The notes under the pieces were generated by a model. The model was not told the DNA's origin. It searched no databases and worked only from the letters and a program-made list of their open reading frames with translations. A program made the translations under genes and the position numbers. 64,000 bases of DNA from Bradyrhizobium sp. 139 (GTDB lineage: Bacteria; Pseudomonadota; Alphaproteobacteria; Rhizobiales; Xanthobacteraceae): assembly GCF_023074175.1 (NCBI RefSeq), contig NZ_JADPKS010000028.1, positions 124,001 through 188,000 on the forward strand, in the 5' to 3' direction. How positions within the stretch are numbered: the first letter of the stretch is position 1; the number at the start of each line of letters is the position of its first letter. This document shows positions 51,695-62,720 of the stretch, in pieces.

Positions 51695-51732
51695 GAACAA
51701 ATCTGGAACGCGCCGCCAAGCAGTGCTATATG
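51695..51732 (+). promoter_or_regulatory. ssb promoter with overlapping LexA box 2
   Basis: GAACAAATCTGGAAC at 51695-51709 is GTTC-N7-GTTC on the opposite strand. Its right half overlaps a -35-like TGGAAC (51704-51709), followed after 17 bases by a -10 TATATG (51727-51732). A LexA dimer there would block the polymerase. The promoter call is by eye. Confidence 0.65.
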
Positions 51733-51865
51733 TGGGGATAAGTTGAGGGCTGATGGGCTGATCAGTCCTCGCAAGCGTATAGGGTCGCCTCAACAGGGCG
51801 GCAGAGCATCGCGCGCGCGGGCTCGGCCTTTTGAAATTCAGTGGCATTCGGAGCGGAGAGCGGCG

Positions 51866-52363
51866 ATGGCGGGAAGCGTCAACAAGGTCATTCTGGTTGG
51901 AAATCTCGGCAAGGATCCTGAAATTCGCCGTACGCAGGACGGGCGGCCGATCGCGAATTTGAGCGTCGCCACCTCGGAGACCTGGCGCGACAAAGCGACC
52001 GGTGAGCGCAAGGAAAAGACCGAGTGGCACCGCGTCGTGATCTTCAATGAAGGGCTCTGCAAAGTCGCCGAACAGTACCTGAAGAAGGGCGCCAAGATTT
52101 ACGTTGAAGGCGCGCTCCAGACCCGCAAGTGGACCGACCAGAGCGGCGCCGAGAAGTACTCCACCGAGGTCGTGCTCCAAGGCTTCAACTCGACGCTGAC
52201 GATGCTCGACGGCCGTGGCGGCGGCGGGGGAGGCGGCAGCTTCGGCGACGAGCCGGGCGGCGATTTCGGCTCCTCCGGTCCCGTCAGCAGCGCACCTCGC
52301 CGTCCCGTGGCCGCCGGCGGCGGTGGCCGCAACAGCGACATGGACGACGATATTCCGTTCTGA
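51866..52363 (+). CDS. ssb: Single-stranded DNA-binding protein
   Basis: Binds and protects single-stranded DNA in replication and repair. The 165-residue product begins [21 protein letters not shown], has the OB fold ([44 protein letters not shown]), a Gly-rich linker ([16 protein letters not shown]), and the acidic C-terminal tip SDMDDDIPF that recruits partners. The start at 51866 is fixed by the conserved N-terminus. Usually next to uvrA in alphaproteobacteria; here two outer-membrane genes are inserted between them. Confidence 0.97.
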   Translation: MAGSVNKVILVGNLGKDPEIRRTQDGRPIANLSVATSETWRDKATGERKEKTEWHRVVIFNEGLCKVAEQYLKKGAKIYVEGALQTRKWTDQSGAEKYSTEVVLQGFNSTLTMLDGRGGGGGGGSFGDEPGGDFGSSGPVSSAPRRPVAAGGGGRNSDMDDDIPF

Positions 52364-52713
52364 GGCTTGATCGCACAACGAGAACGACGCGCCGGCCGGA
52401 TTGGGCGGCGTTTCCTATATCGCGTCAGCAATCCTGCTAATGGAAAGGAAGGGCTCGGGATTTCCGGGCCCGCTTCATGTGGGGGTTGAACTCGGACTGG
52501 GCCACGGCAAACGGGCACACGCTTCGCACGGTTTTCCAGAGTTTGCAGGCGCCTTTGTAAGGCCGATTCCAAGTCCCTCTATGGCGCAGCTCGTAACGGC
52601 TTAAGTTATTGGAAGAATAAGCGGAAAAAGCACTTCCCGAGAGCCTGCAAGGGTGGTTATCAGGACCCCGATGCGCTATATGATTCCCAGATAAAACCTC
52701 ACCGGATTTCCCC
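52364..52713. other. Gap between ssb and gyrA
   Basis: 350 bases. A 54-codon ATG ORF (52440-52604) has no protein-like character and I do not call it. I looked for tRNA and small-RNA signatures and saw none. A TATATG hexamer near 52676 could be a -10 for gyrA but lacks a good -35. Confidence 0.4.
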
Positions 52714-55446
<2,733 letters not shown>

Positions 55447-55469
55447 CGTGTAATCCCGACGGAGCAGGA

Positions 55470-55490
55470 GGTCGGTGCGAAGCGCCGACC
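55470..55490. terminator. Hairpin between gyrA and kup
   Basis: GGTCGGTGC-GAA-GCGCCGACC, a 9-bp stem with one G-T pair, 23 bases after the gyrA stop. There is no T-run. A degraded extragenic repeat (GTAGCCCGGATTGAGCGAAGC-like) follows to about 55560. Confidence 0.4.
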
Positions 55491-55568
55491 GATGGCGTAA
55501 TCTAATCGGGAACCAGGTTTGCATTCGTAGCCCGGATTGAGCGAAGCGCATCCAGCTACGCACCTGTC

Positions 55569-57479
55569 CTAAATCTCGATCTCCGTCCCGAACTCCACCA
55601 CCTGCTTGGTCGGCACGCCGAAGAACGCGGCAGAGCGTTCGGCGTTGCGCTGGAGGAAGGCGAACAGGCCTTCGCGCCAGACCCACATGCCCGGGATGTC
55701 CTCGCTCGGGATGATGGTCTCGCGGCCGACGTAATAGGTGATGTTGGAGAGATCGATGCCGGGCAGCTTGCCCTGGCGGCAGACGAGCGTCAGACCGGCA
55801 TAGATGGTGGGGTTCTGCATGAAACCGTAATGCAGAATCACGCGGGTGATACCGGGGATGATCTCGATCACCTCGGCGCGGTCTTCATCGGCGATGTGGG
55901 GCAGTTCCTCGATCAGCACGGTGACGAGGACGATGCGCTCATGCAGCACGCGGTTGTGCTTGACGAATTGCGTCAGCGCCAGCGGCACGCCGCGCGGCGC
56001 GGATGCCAGGAAGATGGCGGTTCCGGGCAGCCTCGCGCTGCACTTGTTGACCGCTGTCTCGATCAGATCCTCCTCGGGCTGGCGCAGCTTCGCGCGCGCC
56101 GTCTCGACAAGCTTCACGCCGCTGCGCCAGGTCAGCATCATGAAGGCGACGAGGGCCGCGAGCAGCAGCGGAAACCAGCCGCCCTCGAACAGCTTGATCG
56201 AATTGGCGGAGAAGAAGATCACGTCGATCACGAAGAAGAAGCCGTTGACGGCGACCACGAGCCACGGCGAATAGCCCCACTGGATCGCGACCAGCGCCGC
56301 GAGCAGCGTGGTGATGGCCATCAGCAGCGACACCGCGATGCCGTAGGCGCCGGCGAGCGCTTCCGAGCTGCCGAAGCTCAGGACCGCGCCGAGCGTTGCG
56401 GCGGCGAGCAGCCAGTTTACCAGCGGCACATAGATCTGGCCGATCGCAACGCTCGTGGTGTGGCGGATCTGCATGCGCGGCAGAAAGCCGAGCTGGATCG
56501 ACTGCTGCGTCAACGAGAACACGCCGGAGATGATGGCCTGCGAGGCGATCACGGTCGCGACCGCGGAGAAGGCGACCAGCGGATAGTGCAGGGCATCGGG
56601 GCAGAGCTGGAAGAACGGGTTCTCGATCATCGTGGGATCGGTGATCAGGAGCGCGGCCTGCCCAAAGTAATTGAGCACCAGCGCCGGCAGGCAGATCGCG
56701 AACCAGGCGAGCCGGATCGGGAAGCGGCCGAAATGGCCCATGTCGGCATACATGGCTTCACCGCCGGTGACCGCGAGGAAGGCGGCGCCGAGGATCGCGA
56801 ACGAGATGTGAAAATCCTGGTGGATCAGGAACTCGAACGCATAGAGCGGGCTGAGCGCCGCGAGCACAGCCGGCGCCATGACGATGCCGTGGATGCCGAG
56901 CGCGGCCAGCACGAAGAACCAGGCCAGCATCACCGGTCCGAAGATGCGGCCGATGAAGCCGGTGCCCTGCTTCTGCATCATGAACAGCCCGACCAGGATG
57001 GCGATGGTGATGGGCACCACGACCGGCGCGAGTGAGGGCGCGTCGACCTTGAGGCCTTCGATGGCGCTGAGCACCGAGATCGCCGGGGTGATCGCGCCGT
57101 CGCCATAGAGCAGGGCCGCGCCGACGAGGCCGACCACCAGAAGATGGGCGCGCCAGGTGCCGGGTTGGGCGTTGCGGGCATGGAGCAGCGCCAGCAGCGC
57201 GACGATGCCGCCTTCGCCGCGGTTGTCGGCGCGCAGGATCAGAAGTGCATATTTCAGCGAGATGATCAGGAGCAGCGCCCAGAGGATCAGCGAGGCAACC
57301 CCGAGCACAGCGTCGTGAGCCACTGGGCCGCCATGCGCAGCCGCCTTGGCGGCTTCCTTCAGCGCGTAGAGGGGACTGGTGCCGATATCGCCATAGACAA
57401 CCCCGAGGGCGCCCATGGTCATCGCAATCGGCAGGGGATCAGGGTGATGGCCGGAAGCGACTGCGGGCGTACTGGACAA
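55569..57479 (-). CDS. kup: Low-affinity potassium uptake protein Kup
   Basis: K+/H+ symporter of the inner membrane. The 636-residue product has the family signature GVVYGDIGTSPLYALKE near residue 30, about 12 membrane helices (for example LLVVGLVGAALLYGDGAITPAISVLSA and VTGGEAMYADMGHFGRFPIRLAW), and a cytoplasmic C-terminal region (about 450-636) ending with AERSAAFFGVPTKQVVEFG. Length is usual. Convergent with gyrA; the gene before it is a small secreted protein. Confidence 0.95.
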   Translation of the reverse strand: MSSTPAVASGHHPDPLPIAMTMGALGVVYGDIGTSPLYALKEAAKAAAHGGPVAHDAVLGVASLILWALLLIISLKYALLILRADNRGEGGIVALLALLHARNAQPGTWRAHLLVVGLVGAALLYGDGAITPAISVLSAIEGLKVDAPSLAPVVVPITIAILVGLFMMQKQGTGFIGRIFGPVMLAWFFVLAALGIHGIVMAPAVLAALSPLYAFEFLIHQDFHISFAILGAAFLAVTGGEAMYADMGHFGRFPIRLAWFAICLPALVLNYFGQAALLITDPTMIENPFFQLCPDALHYPLVAFSAVATVIASQAIISGVFSLTQQSIQLGFLPRMQIRHTTSVAIGQIYVPLVNWLLAAATLGAVLSFGSSEALAGAYGIAVSLLMAITTLLAALVAIQWGYSPWLVVAVNGFFFVIDVIFFSANSIKLFEGGWFPLLLAALVAFMMLTWRSGVKLVETARAKLRQPEEDLIETAVNKCSARLPGTAIFLASAPRGVPLALTQFVKHNRVLHERIVLVTVLIEELPHIADEDRAEVIEIIPGITRVILHYGFMQNPTIYAGLTLVCRQGKLPGIDLSNITYYVGRETIIPSEDIPGMWVWREGLFAFLQRNAERSAAFFGVPTKQVVEFGTEIEI

Positions 57480-57611
57480 GATCGACCCCCCGATGGGATC
57501 GCGCCCGCCGGGCCATTCCGACGGGCGCGAGCATCAGACAGTCTGCGACGACACGTCGCAAATATCCATGGGGTTTATAGAGGGTGCTTTCTGACGCGAA
57601 ACTGACAGAGC

Positions 57612-57869
57612 CTACGGCGTGCGGTCGGCGGTCACGAGGCGTGCCTCGCGAACATTGGTCTTGGTGCCGGCACGGCGGAGGCAGGACGCTTCGAAATTCG
57701 GCCAAGCCTGCTGCGAGCAGTCCTTGCCGACCGTGCGGATGTCGAGCCGGTCGCTCTTGGCCAGCGGCTGCGGCACGCTGGCTGCGACGGTCGGGGCAAA
57801 GCCGGGCAGGAGGGTGAGGGCGGCAGCAACACATGCAGAGATGGCGATCGCTGAAAGAGCCTTGATCAT
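57612..57869 (-). CDS. Small secreted hypothetical protein
   Basis: An 85-residue protein with a signal peptide (KALSAIAISACVAAALTLLPGFAPTVAA, cleavage near residue 30) and a short mature part with two Cys (DCSQQAW, SCLRRAG), which could form a disulfide. No family recognised. It lies 132 bases from kup on the same strand and diverges from coaD. Confidence 0.65.
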   Translation of the reverse strand: MIKALSAIAISACVAAALTLLPGFAPTVAASVPQPLAKSDRLDIRTVGKDCSQQAWPNFEASCLRRAGTKTNVREARLVTADRTP

Positions 57870-58108
57870 TGACGGTCCCCTGTGATGCGGCCGCTAGCGC
57901 GCCCGTCATTCGTTGGCTGGATTAGTAACCATGGCCAGTTTCCGGACGTCTTCACGGATGCCGGAAATGGTTTCGTTCGCGCTCCCTTTGTTTCGTGGCC
58001 GCCCTGAGGACGAAACAATTCGGGGGGATTCTGACAGGGTCCTGCCGAAAAACCGGCGGGGAACCTGTCTGGCTTGCCGGGCCGGGCCGGGCGCGGTAGG
58101 ACGGAGCC

Positions 58109-58603
58109 ATGCCGCGCATTGCCTTCTACCCAGGTTCCTTCGATCCCATCACCAACGGTCATCTGGACGTGGTCCGGCACAGCGTTCCGCTGTGCGACAG
58201 GCTCGTTGTCGCGATCGGGGTTCATCCCGGCAAGAAGCCTTTGTTCTCGACCGAGGAGCGGCTGGAGATGCTGCACGAGGTCTGCGGGCCGGTGGCGGCC
58301 GAGGCTGGCTGCGTTCTGGAAGCTGTGACCTTCGATGATCTCGCGGTCACCGCGGCGCGCAAGCACGGCGCCACCATCATGATCCGGGGCCTGCGCGACA
58401 GCACCGACCTCGACTACGAGATGCAGCTCGCCGGCATGAACGGCACCATGGCGCCCGAGGTGCACACGGTCTTCCTGCCGGCCTCTCCCGCTGTCCGCCC
58501 GATCACCGCCACTTTGGTGCGCCAGATCGCCGGCATGGGCGGCGACGTCTCGGCCTTCGTACCGCCGCAGGTTGCGGCACAGCTCAAGGCAAAATTCGCC
58601 TGA
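58109..58603 (+). CDS. coaD: Phosphopantetheine adenylyltransferase
   Basis: Transfers AMP from ATP to 4'-phosphopantetheine in CoA synthesis. The 164-residue product begins [20 protein letters not shown] with the T/HxGH nucleotidylyltransferase motif (NGHLD), [40 protein letters not shown], and [21 protein letters not shown] near the C-terminus. Length and motifs are typical. Confidence 0.95.
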   Translation: MPRIAFYPGSFDPITNGHLDVVRHSVPLCDRLVVAIGVHPGKKPLFSTEERLEMLHEVCGPVAAEAGCVLEAVTFDDLAVTAARKHGATIMIRGLRDSTDLDYEMQLAGMNGTMAPEVHTVFLPASPAVRPITATLVRQIAGMGGDVSAFVPPQVAAQLKAKFA

Positions 58604-58642
58604 TAAAGGCGCGCTTCCTCTCTCATCTGATCCGGAGTTGTC

Positions 58643-59206
58643 ATGATCCGAATTCTCGCAGTTCTTGCCGCGCTTCTGTTCGCGGTGCCGGCGGTGGCGC
58701 AGCAATTGCCGGCCAACCTCGACAAGGCCAACGCCATTGTCATCGACACCACCAAGGGCCGCATCGTCATCAAGCTGCGGCCCGACCTCGCGCCGCAGCA
58801 CGCCGAGCGCATCAAGCAGCTCGCGCGTGAGGGCTATTATAACAACGTGCCGTTCCACCGCGTCATGGACGGCTTCATGGCCCAGACCGGCGACGGCCAG
58901 AATTTCAACGGCACCGGCGGCTCGAAATACCCGAACCTGAAGCAGGAATTCTCCAAGGTGCATTTTGCACGTGGCATCGTCGGGATGGCGCGGCGCGGCG
59001 ATAGCGTCGACACCGCCAACTCGCAGTTCTTCATCATGTTCGCGGACGGCGGCAGCCTCGATAACCAGTACACCGTGATCGGAGAGGTCGTGCAGGGCAT
59101 GGATGTCGTCGACAAGCTGAAGAAGGCTCCGCCCGGCTCGGCCGGCGGCGCGGTCACCGATCCCGACAAGATGGTGAAGGTCCAGGTCGCCTCCGACATT
59201 AAATAG
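58643..59206 (+). CDS. ppiA: Secreted cyclophilin-type peptidyl-prolyl isomerase
   Basis: Accelerates cis-trans proline isomerisation in the periplasm. The 187-residue product has a signal peptide (IRILAVLAALLFAVPAVAQ) and the cyclophilin fold: YYNNVPFHRVMDGFMAQTGDGQNFNGTGG (with catalytic Arg), ARGIVGMARRGDSVDTANSQFFIMFA, and QYTVIGEVVQGMDVVDKLKK. It is followed by a small secreted protein gene and a second, cytoplasmic cyclophilin. Confidence 0.93.
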   Translation: MIRILAVLAALLFAVPAVAQQLPANLDKANAIVIDTTKGRIVIKLRPDLAPQHAERIKQLAREGYYNNVPFHRVMDGFMAQTGDGQNFNGTGGSKYPNLKQEFSKVHFARGIVGMARRGDSVDTANSQFFIMFADGGSLDNQYTVIGEVVQGMDVVDKLKKAPPGSAGGAVTDPDKMVKVQVASDIK

Positions 59207-59215
59207 GATGAGACG

Positions 59216-59626
59216 ATGGCGCGTCGGGGCAACAGGCTTTTGCTGGCTGCCACGGTGCTGCTGCTCGGCGTCTCCGGCGCGGCCGCCGAAGACACGCAGG
59301 TCAACACCATCCAGGACATCTTCCGGCATCTGCGGACCTGCTGGAAGCCGCCGCCGGCCAGCAAGGCTCGCCCACTCGACATCACCGTCGTCGTGAGCTT
59401 TAACCGGTCCGGAAACATTTTGGGCCATCCGAGGATTTCCTATGAATCCGCGGAGGCCTCCGACAATGACCGGCTGCAATACCGGATCGCGGTGATGGAG
59501 GCGTTGCAACGCTGCACGCCGATGCCATTTACCGATGCAATGGCAGGCGCCGCCGCGGGACGTCCATTCGCGATCCAGTTCCGTACCCGTAAGACTTCAC
59601 CTCCAACGCAAGAGAGACGAGCATGA
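59216..59626 (+). CDS. Small secreted protein with TonB-C-like domain
   Basis: A 136-residue protein with a signal peptide (RGNRLLLAATVLLLGVSGAAA, cleavage near residue 24) followed by IFRHLRTCWKPPPA, DITVVVSFNRSGNILGHPRISYESAEASDND, and AVMEALQRCTPMPFTDAMAGAAAGRPFAIQFRT. The pattern of Cys-Trp-Lys-Pro, beta-alpha-beta, then Cys-x-Pro-x-Pro-Phe resembles the TolA/TonB C-terminal domain. Its stop overlaps the start of the next cyclophilin by four bases (ATGA). No function is known. Confidence 0.72.
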   Translation: MARRGNRLLLAATVLLLGVSGAAAEDTQVNTIQDIFRHLRTCWKPPPASKARPLDITVVVSFNRSGNILGHPRISYESAEASDNDRLQYRIAVMEALQRCTPMPFTDAMAGAAAGRPFAIQFRTRKTSPPTQERRA

Positions 59627-60087
59627 GCGTCACCGAAAACACCTTGATCCTCGAGACCACGCAGGGCCCCGTCACCATCGAGATGCGGCCCGATCTCGCG
59701 CCCGGCCATGTCGCACGCATCAAGGAACTGGTCCGCGAGGACTTTTACGACGGCATCGTGTTCCACCGCGTGATCGAGGGTTTCATGGCGCAGACCGGCT
59801 GTCCGCAGGGCACCGGCACCGGAGGCTCCGGCAAGAAGCTGAAAGCCGAGTTCAACAAGGAGCCGCATGTGCGCGGCACCACCTCGATGGCCCGCGCCGC
59901 CAGCCCCGATTCCGGCGACAGCCAATTCTTCATCTGCTTCGACGACGCCCGCTTCCTCGACAACCAGTATACGGTGTGGGGCAAGGTCACCGAGGGCATG
60001 GAGAACGTCGACAAGATCAAGCGCGGCGAGCCCGTCCAGAACCCCGACAAGATCGTCAAGGCGCGGATGGCGGCGGACAAGGAATAA
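59623..60087 (+). CDS. ppiB: Cytoplasmic cyclophilin-type peptidyl-prolyl isomerase
   Basis: A 154-residue cyclophilin without a signal peptide: FYDGIVFHRVIEGFMAQTGCPQGTGTGG, STSMARAASPDSGDSQFFICFDDA-type segment (TTSMARAASPDSGDSQFFICF) and QYTVWGKVTEGMENVDKIKRG. It overlaps the preceding gene by four bases. Two cyclophilins of opposite compartment in one operon is usual in Rhizobiales; the small protein between them is less usual. Confidence 0.93.
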   Translation: MSVTENTLILETTQGPVTIEMRPDLAPGHVARIKELVREDFYDGIVFHRVIEGFMAQTGCPQGTGTGGSGKKLKAEFNKEPHVRGTTSMARAASPDSGDSQFFICFDDARFLDNQYTVWGKVTEGMENVDKIKRGEPVQNPDKIVKARMAADKE

Positions 60088-60099
60088 GCGTTTTGCCGG

Positions 60100-60195
60100 T
60101 GTCATGCCCCGCGCAGGCGGGGCATCCAGTAATCGCCAGCGGTGGTTACAATTATGACCGTGAGTACTGGATCGCCCGCCTGCGCGGGCGATGAC
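60100..60195. repeat. Extragenic palindromic repeat
   Basis: Two 9-bp hairpins: ATGCCCCGC/GCGGGGCAT at 60104-60125 and ATCGCCCGC/GCGGGCGAT at 60171-60192, the latter ending with GATGACAAG. Same layout as the repeats near 15.9 and 21.6 kb. It ends 15 bases before queA. Confidence 0.72.
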
Positions 60196-60206
60196 AAGAA
60201 CTGAGT

Positions 60207-61280
60207 ATGCGCACCGATCTCTTCGATTTCGACCTGCCGCCCGAGCGCATCGCGTTGCGGCCGGCGAGCCCGCGCGACTCCGCACGACTGCTGGTCGTGG
60301 AGAACGAGACGCTGCGCGACCAGATCATCTCCGACCTGCCGCAATGGCTGAAGCCGGGCGACCAGCTCGTCGTCAACGACACCAAGGTGATCGCGGCGCA
60401 ATTGAAGGGCCGCCGCATCGGCCGCGAGACCGAGCCGAGGATCGAGGCGACGCTGATCAAGCGCATCGACGGCTCGCGCTGGCAGGCGCTGGTGAAGCCG
60501 GCGAAGAAGCTGATAGCCGGCGACCGCATCCGTTTCGGCAACGAGGGCAAGGTCTGCCTGCTCGGCCATCTCGACGCCGAGGTCGAGGCCAAGGGTGCGG
60601 AGGGCGAGGTGACGTTGTCGTTCTCGTTCCATGGGCCCGCGCTCGACCAGGCCATATCAGATCTCGGCAGCCCGCCGCTGCCGCCCTATATCGCGTCCAA
60701 GCGCACGCCGGACGATCAGGATTTCGCCGATTACCAGACCATGTTCGCGGCGAACGAAGGCGCCGTTGCCGCGCCGACGGCGGGCCTGCATTTCACCCCG
60801 GCGCTGGAGCAGGCGCTGCGCGAGCGCGGTGTCGGCGTCAACCGCGTCACGCTGCATGTCGGGGCAGGGACGTTCCTGCCCGTCAAGGTGGACGACACCG
60901 AAGGCCATAAGATGCACGCCGAGTGGGGGACGATCTCGGCCGAGACGGCGGAGCGGCTCAACACCGCGCGGAAAAATGGCGGCCGCATCATCGCCGTCGG
61001 CACCACGTCACTACGGTTGCTCGAAAGCGCAGCCAGCGAGGACGGTACGATCCCGCCGTTCGCGGCCGAGACCTCGATCTTCATCACTCCCGGCTATCGC
61101 TTCCGCGCCGTCGATATTTTGATGACCAATTTCCACCTGCCGAAATCGACGCTGTTCATGCTGGTGTCGGCATTCTCGGGGCTCGAGACGATGCGGCAGG
61201 CCTATGCGCACGCGATTGCCCAAGGATACCGGTTCTATTCGTACGGGGATGCATGCTTGTTGTTTCGGGCAGAGCCGTAA
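60207..61280 (+). CDS. queA: S-adenosylmethionine:tRNA ribosyltransferase-isomerase
   Basis: Transfers the ribosyl part of SAM to preQ1 in tRNA to make epoxyqueuosine. The 357-residue product begins [30 protein letters not shown], contains [69 protein letters not shown], and [21 protein letters not shown], all QueA signatures. tgt, often the next gene in related genomes, is not in the window; asd converges instead. Confidence 0.95.
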   Translation: MRTDLFDFDLPPERIALRPASPRDSARLLVVENETLRDQIISDLPQWLKPGDQLVVNDTKVIAAQLKGRRIGRETEPRIEATLIKRIDGSRWQALVKPAKKLIAGDRIRFGNEGKVCLLGHLDAEVEAKGAEGEVTLSFSFHGPALDQAISDLGSPPLPPYIASKRTPDDQDFADYQTMFAANEGAVAAPTAGLHFTPALEQALRERGVGVNRVTLHVGAGTFLPVKVDDTEGHKMHAEWGTISAETAERLNTARKNGGRIIAVGTTSLRLLESAASEDGTIPPFAAETSIFITPGYRFRAVDILMTNFHLPKSTLFMLVSAFSGLETMRQAYAHAIAQGYRFYSYGDACLLFRAEP

Positions 61281-61288
61281 GGTGGTTA

Positions 61289-61382
61289 GCCGTAGGGTGG
61301 GCAAAGCGAAGCGTGCCCACCAACTCGCTTGAATGCGTGAGAGAGTGGTGGGCACGGCGCTTTCGCGCCTTTGCCCACCCTG
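61289..61382. repeat. Extragenic palindrome (GTGGGCAAAGCG type)
   Basis: Outer arms AGGGTGGGCAAAG at 61294-61306 and its complement at 61369-61381 (13 bp), inner arms GTGCCCACCA at 61313-61322 and its complement at 61346-61355. A large stem-loop between convergent queA and asd, of a form I remember as common in Bradyrhizobium. Confidence 0.72.
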
Positions 61383-61394
61383 CGCACCTCTTCG

Positions 61395-62420
61395 TTAAGC
61401 CATCGCCCGCTGCGGCAGCAGCTCCGCGATCTGCACCGCATTGAGCGCTGCGCCCTTGAGCAGCTGATCCGCCGCCACGAACATTGAGATCGAGTGCCCT
61501 GAGGGATCGCTGAGGTCCTTGCGGATGCGGCCGACCAGGACGTCGTCCTGGCCCGAAGCGTCGATCGGCATCGGGAAGTAATTCTTCGTGCGGTCGTCGA
61601 CGACCTTCACGCCGGGTGCCTGGGCCATGATGGCACGGACCTGATCCTCGCTGATCGGCTTCTCGCATTCGAAGGTGATCGCCTCGCAATGGGCGCGCAA
61701 CACCGGCACGCGGACGCAGGTCACGCCGATCGCGATTGTCTCGTCCTCGAAGATCTTGCGGGTCTCCTTGATGACCTTGGTCTCTTCGTCGTTGTAGCCG
61801 GTCTCGGGATCGACCGCGGTGTTGTGGTTGAACAGGTTGAAGGCGTAGGGGTGAGGCATCACCTTGGGCGTATAGAGCTGCCCGTTGAGATTGGCGCGGG
61901 TGGATTCGACGAGTTCGTCCATCGCAGCTGCGCCGGCGCCGGAGGCCGCCTGGTAGGTCGAGATGATCACGCGCTTGATGCGGTTCTTCTGGTGGATCGG
62001 CCAGATCGGCACCAGCGCGGTGATCGCCGCACAGTTCGGGTTGGCGATGATGCCCTTGTGGTCGCGGATGCGATGCGCGTTGATTTCGGGGATCACCAGC
62101 GGCACGTTCGGGTCCATGCGGAAGGCGGAGGAGTTGTCGATTACGACGGCGCCGGCCTTGACCGCAATCGGCGCGTACGTTTTCGAGATGCTGCCGCCGG
62201 CGGAGAACAGCGCGATGTCGACGCCCTCGAAGGCGCGCTCGGTCAGCTCATTGATGACGACATCCTTGCCGCGGAACGACACCGTCTTGCCGGCCGAGCG
62301 GGCGCTCGCCAGCGCCTTCAGCTTGCCAACGCGAAAGCCGCGCTTGTCCATGGTGGCGATGAATTCGGCGCCCACTGCACCGGTGACGCCGACAATCGCG
62401 ACGACGGGATCGTTACTCAC
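61395..62420 (-). CDS. asd: Aspartate-semialdehyde dehydrogenase
   Basis: Reduces aspartyl phosphate to aspartate semialdehyde, precursor of threonine, methionine, isoleucine and lysine/diaminopimelate. The 341-residue product has the NADP-binding VAIVGVTGAVGAEFI, GGSISKTYAPIA, the active-site Cys in IANPNCAAITALVPI near residue 125, YQAASGAGAAAMDEL, and the His in VPVLRAHCEAITF. I prefer the GTG at 62420 with GGAGGAG just upstream; the ATG at 62432 would place that ribosome site inside the gene. A Thr-rich leader peptide and terminator lie upstream, suggesting attenuation. Confidence 0.94.
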   Translation of the reverse strand: MSNDPVVAIVGVTGAVGAEFIATMDKRGFRVGKLKALASARSAGKTVSFRGKDVVINELTERAFEGVDIALFSAGGSISKTYAPIAVKAGAVVIDNSSAFRMDPNVPLVIPEINAHRIRDHKGIIANPNCAAITALVPIWPIHQKNRIKRVIISTYQAASGAGAAAMDELVESTRANLNGQLYTPKVMPHPYAFNLFNHNTAVDPETGYNDEETKVIKETRKIFEDETIAIGVTCVRVPVLRAHCEAITFECEKPISEDQVRAIMAQAPGVKVVDDRTKNYFPMPIDASGQDDVLVGRIRKDLSDPSGHSISMFVAADQLLKGAALNAVQIAELLPQRAMA

Positions 62421-62510
62421 ATTCTCCTCCATTCCGTTTCAGTTGAGCAAGATCTTGATCGGAAAACCGGATTCCACTTTTCCGGATCATGCTGTTGAGT
62501 TGCAGACAAC

Positions 62511-62542
62511 AAAAAAGCCCCGGTCCATCGAGGGCGGGGCTT
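62511..62542 (-). terminator. Attenuator terminator upstream of asd
   Basis: On the asd strand AGCCCCG (62541-62535), a 12-base loop, CGGGGCT (62522-62516), then a T-run (62516-62511, six T). It lies between the Thr-rich leader ORF and the asd start. Leader codons 18-19 (CGGGGA) could pair with CCCCG of the 5' arm as an antiterminator; this pairing is a proposal by eye. Confidence 0.8.
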
Positions 62543-62571
62543 CGGGAGAGCTGATGCGTTTTCGTCGACGA

Positions 62572-62643
62572 CTACACGCACACGCCTCCCCGGGCCCCGA
62601 AGGCCGTGGTGGTTTTGGTCGTGCGTTTGGTGGTCGTGAACAT
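62572..62643 (-). CDS. Thr-rich leader peptide of asd attenuator
   Basis: A 23-codon ORF from ATG at 62643 to TAG at 62574-62572. It reads MFTTTKRTTKTTT for codons 1-13, then AFGARGG, ending VCV: eight Thr codons and two Lys within codons 3-13. The run of Thr (and Lys) codons, the following terminator and the downstream asd gene fit ribosome-mediated transcription attenuation in which charged tRNA-Thr is sensed. Thr is an end product of the Asd pathway. The promoter is so close that the message would begin at or within two bases of the AUG; no room for a ribosome site remains. Confidence 0.78.
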   Translation of the reverse strand: MFTTTKRTTKTTTAFGARGGVCV

Positions 62644-62651
62644 GGCGGCGA

Positions 62652-62680
62652 CTTATGCGGGAGAGTCCTGCGCCGGTCAA
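62652..62680 (-). promoter_or_regulatory. Promoter of asd leader
   Basis: On the minus strand TTGACC (62680-62675), 17 bases, CATAAG (62657-62652). Only eight bases separate the -10 from the leader ATG, so transcription should start at or just before it. Confidence 0.7.
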
Positions 62681-62720
62681 TGGCTTTTCGGCGGGATTGT
62701 GACCGCCGGCCAGACCTCCA

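Larger units (their letters stand above)
51416..51865. other. Regulatory gap between outer-membrane protein gene and ssb
   Basis: 450 bases without a gene. It contains two LexA-type boxes and a -35/-10 promoter for ssb in the right half (separate entries). The left part should hold the promoter for the minus-strand outer-membrane gene. No repeat is evident. Confidence 0.55.

Noticed and set aside
52440..52604. 54-codon ORF between ssb and gyrA
   Set aside because: Not protein-like; no ribosome site.
55830..57035. 401-codon plus-strand ORF opposite kup
   Set aside because: Antisense to a convincing kup gene; composition rich in Asp, His, Arg and Gln with no motif.
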